Shown: one piece after another, positions 61,808 through 64,000 of the stretch
How positions within the stretch are numbered: position 1 is the first letter of the stretch
Layout of the letters: each line of letters opens with the position of its first letter
Source: Acinetobacter proteolyticus
GTDB taxonomy: Bacteria > Pseudomonadota > Gammaproteobacteria > Pseudomonadales > Moraxellaceae
Assembly (NCBI RefSeq): GCF_000367945.1
Contig: NZ_KB849179.1
Span: forward strand, 1,206,935-1,270,934
Direction: 5' to 3'
DNA length: 64,000 nucleotides
The notes under the pieces: generated by a model
The model's input: only the letters and a program-made list of their open reading frames with translations
Databases searched by the model: none
Told to the model about the DNA's origin: nothing
Program-made: the position numbers and the translations under genes

Positions 61808-62866
61808 ATGAACAAAAATCTCAACCTCGATCTTAATTCGGCTAAGGACACCATTTCAAATGCTTTAATTCGTGAAGCGTTGAGTGTTGCGGCAAGTCGT
61901 GGGTTGAATATTGTCAATATCGCCAATCGAGCAGGTATTTCAGCAGAGCTATTAACCTCCTCTAAGGCACGAGTTCCCGTGGCACAATGTGCGCAGTTAT
62001 GGGTCGAGCTTGCGGAAAGTATGAATGATGAGTTTCTGGGTATGGATACTCACCCCATGCGCCGTGGCAGTTATAGCCTACTAGCAAAACTAGCTTTCAA
62101 TGCCGAAACTCTTGAGCAAGCCATCCACGAGATTTTAAAATTTTTAAGTCTGGTGCTGGATGATATTCGGGGTGAATTGGTACAACGTGGCGCCAAAGCC
62201 TATCTGATCTTGCATGATCGTGAGCACCCGAAACGGATGTTTACTTATTCTACCTATTTAATGTTGGTGCATAGTTTGATGTGTTGGTTGAGTGATCAGC
62301 GCATTGGCTTTCATAAAATGAGTTTTAGATGCCACCCTCCTGTGGAAATACAAGATTATCGGGTGCGTTTTTGCGAGAACATTCAATTTAATGCCGAGCA
62401 AAACCAAATCGAGTTTGACGCGCATTATCTCAAGCATAAAATCAAAAAAGATAAACAAGCACTCAAAGATTTTCTAAGGCACACGCCTTATAACCTGATT
62501 GTACGTTTTAAGAATGAGAACTCGTTAAGCTTGCAGATCCGCCGTCAATTGCTGTTACAGCCACCATCACAATGGGATGAACTGAAAGAGATTGCCCAGC
62601 AATTGAATATGTCGACTGCCACTATTCAACGTCGCCTAAAACAAGAAGGTGTCAGTTACCAGCAGCTTAAAAATGATATTCGATGTGATATCGCGATTGA
62701 ACGGCTGAGTAAAAGCAATGATTCAATTCAGAACATCAGTGATGATTTACATTTCCATGACCCCAGTGCTTTCCATCGCGCCTTCAAAAAATGGACAGGA
62801 GTCAGTCCAGGCAGCTATAGGAAGTCTTCACCCAATAAAAAGAAACGTTTGGGTCATTTAGAATAA
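61808..62866 (+). CDS. AraC-family regulator (OruR-like)
   Basis: AraC regulator of 352 residues with an N-terminal arabinose-binding-type domain and a C-terminal DNA-binding domain (about 260-340): ELKEIAQQLNMSTATIQRRLKQEG and DDLHFHDPSAFHRAFKKWTGVSPGSYR. It is divergent from the SDR gene, so that enzyme is the likely target. A related regulator is at 58.5-59.5 kb. Confidence 0.8.
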   Translation: MNKNLNLDLNSAKDTISNALIREALSVAASRGLNIVNIANRAGISAELLTSSKARVPVAQCAQLWVELAESMNDEFLGMDTHPMRRGSYSLLAKLAFNAETLEQAIHEILKFLSLVLDDIRGELVQRGAKAYLILHDREHPKRMFTYSTYLMLVHSLMCWLSDQRIGFHKMSFRCHPPVEIQDYRVRFCENIQFNAEQNQIEFDAHYLKHKIKKDKQALKDFLRHTPYNLIVRFKNENSLSLQIRRQLLLQPPSQWDELKEIAQQLNMSTATIQRRLKQEGVSYQQLKNDIRCDIAIERLSKSNDSIQNISDDLHFHDPSAFHRAFKKWTGVSPGSYRKSSPNKKKRLGHLE

Positions 62867-62881
62867 TCGAAGGAGTAGACA

Positions 62882-63514
62882 ATGTATTTGCCTGAAATAT
62901 TTGAAGAAACAGATCTTGAAAAATTATACCAACTGATTCAGGACTACCCTTTTGCCACGCTGATAAGTCATAGTGCGGAAGGCTTGGAAGCCAATCATTT
63001 GCCCTTTCATTTATTGCGTGATGAGCACAGCCAAACAGCAGCACTGATTGCACATATTGCCAAGAATAATCCACTACACACTCAAATTGAAAATGGTGCA
63101 GCGGTCTTGATTATTTTTCAGGGTGAGCAAGCTTATATCTCACCGAACTGGTACCCAAGCAAGCAACAACACCATCGACATGTACCCACATGGAACTATC
63201 AAGTCGTCCATGTCAAAGGAAGCATCAATTTCCTGCATGACGAAAAATCTTTACGCGGTATCTTGGCCAGACTGACACGTACTCATGAAGCCAAACAAAC
63301 AACGCCTTGGAAAATGTCAGATGCACCCAGCGAATATATTGCTCAGGAACTGCAAGGCATTGTCGGGATCGAAATTCCGATTTCACAAATCACAGGTAAA
63401 TTTAAACTCAGCCAAAATCGGGAAAAGCCAGATGCTTTAGGCGTGGTAGACGGGCTACAACAACAAGGTGAAAGCCGTTTAGCCAATGCAGTACAGCAAT
63501 ATATCGAGGATTAA
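62882..63514 (+). CDS. PaiB-like FMN-binding protein
   Basis: Protein of 210 residues from the FMN-binding negative transcriptional regulator family (PaiB). Markers are PFATLIS, EANHLPFHLL, YISPNWYPSKQ and VPTWNYQVVHVKGSI, plus the C-terminal FKLSQNR. Some members are named repressors of sporulation in Bacillus, but a DNA-binding role here is unproven. It lies 15 bp after the AraC gene and may be co-transcribed. Confidence 0.82.
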   Translation: MYLPEIFEETDLEKLYQLIQDYPFATLISHSAEGLEANHLPFHLLRDEHSQTAALIAHIAKNNPLHTQIENGAAVLIIFQGEQAYISPNWYPSKQQHHRHVPTWNYQVVHVKGSINFLHDEKSLRGILARLTRTHEAKQTTPWKMSDAPSEYIAQELQGIVGIEIPISQITGKFKLSQNREKPDALGVVDGLQQQGESRLANAVQQYIED

Positions 63515-63708
63515 GCTGAGGATATCACTATATTTTCAATAGCAGCCCAGCACAATAATCAACATTATTGGTGAATAAAAATAATGTTTTGAGACTGATT
63601 TGATTTTTATCTATTATCATGATTTCTAAATCAAAATAACTCAGTTGGGATGCTTTGTAATACATGTAAAGATCGCTCATAGTTCATTATACGGCGCTGA
63701 TTTAGCTC

Positions 63709-64000
63709 ATGTCTTTCCTTTCTAAATTACCTATCTCTAAAACTTTATTCGCTTTAGGCTTCTCTACGGTACTTATATCCTCCAGTTTTGCTGCCATTCC
63801 AAACACGCTTAAACTTGATTATGCCTACTATGCGCCAACCAGCTTAGTAGTGAAAGATCAAAAACTGCTAGAAAAAGCCCTTCCCAATACCGAAATTAAA
63901 TGGGTGTTTAGCCAAGGCAGTAATCGTTCTCTAGAGTATTTAAATAGCAATAGTATTGATTTCGCTTCAACGGCGGGTTTAGCAGCAGTACTTAGCCGTG
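63709..64000 (+). CDS. Sulfonate-type ABC binding protein (3' end outside window)
   Basis: Partial gene, 97 residues visible. The signal peptide (about 1-28, ending SSFAA) leads into a periplasmic binding protein start with LKLDYAYYAPTSLVVKDQ and the IKWVFSQGSNRSLEYLNSNSIDFASTAGLAAVLSR block that resembles aliphatic-sulfonate (SsuA/TauA) receptors. The rest is outside the window. The ATG at 63709 is the first good one with a signal peptide. Confidence 0.65.
   Translation, partial: MSFLSKLPISKTLFALGFSTVLISSSFAAIPNTLKLDYAYYAPTSLVVKDQKLLEKALPNTEIKWVFSQGSNRSLEYLNSNSIDFASTAGLAAVLSR

Overview
The window looks like a chromosomal segment of an Acinetobacter-type gammaproteobacterium (Moraxellaceae). 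This is inferred from the moderately AT-rich DNA, a type I-F CRISPR repeat of the Acinetobacter kind, a HemP/Fur signal, a LipA lipase with its steric foldase, TamAB, AcnB, YbiB, YeaC and QueH, and a recurring style of small Acinetobacter-like lipoproteins. No rRNA, tRNA, transposase, integrase or phage gene was recognised. Most of the window is housekeeping and envelope genes; the accessory character is concentrated around 18-20 kb, 32-34 kb and 53-56 kb.

Layout. 0-6 kb: an exported esterase, a lipoprotein with a paralogue at 60.2-60.7 kb, an acyl-CoA dehydrogenase, YbiB and small exported proteins of unknown role. 6-11.6 kb: NadK-YeaC, PBP1b with a TPR lipoprotein (LpoP-like), a Nudix/ThiE-like fusion and the tiny Fur-controlled hemP gene. 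11.7-17.7 kb: YgiW-QseB-QseC, a stand-alone GspE/PilB-type ATPase, TrmO and Fpr. 17.8-25.2 kb: a TetR regulator divergent from a haem-oxygenase-like (HDO) enzyme, YeaL, MetR, QueH, a DUF4198 protein with a Fur-like site, an MFS exporter and a DUF2238 membrane protein. 25.2-28.9 kb: a four-gene ferric-siderophore ABC importer of the FatBCDE/YclNOPQ type. 29-39 kb: a voltage-gated-type K+ channel, a DASS anion transporter, a UDG-fold-like orphan, an FGE-domain lipoprotein, AcnB and three small exported proteins. 39.4-46.7 kb: tamA-tamB. 46.9-53.1 kb: an LplT-like transporter with coq7, small exported proteins, folB-folK, a UbiB-family kinase and a ThiF/MoeB-type E1 enzyme. 53.3-55.6 kb: a CRISPR array. 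55.6-64 kb: an unknown protein, the lipase foldase and lipase with a divergent AraC regulator, a flavin-reductase-like protein, the second paralogous lipoprotein, an SDR with a divergent AraC regulator, a PaiB-like protein and the start of a sulfonate-type binding protein.

The most notable signals are: (i) a type I-F CRISPR array of 39 repeats and 38 spacers, every unit exactly 60 bp, with an AT-rich leader holding a perfect IHF consensus and no cas gene in the window; (ii) two 10-bp direct repeats 21 bp apart between lipA and a divergent AraC gene, which look like a regulator binding site, plus a hairpin between lipA and its foldase; (iii) a TetR/HDO-enzyme pair whose shared intergenic region contains inverted repeats; (iv) a terminator present in two nearly identical copies flanking an FGE-domain lipoprotein gene, where both base differences keep pairing only in the minus-strand RNA; (v) a large inverted repeat in the acnB leader; and (vi) three Fur-like sites in front of hemP, a DUF4198 gene and the siderophore importer. 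All functional statements rest on reading the sequence and remembered family features; no database search was run.
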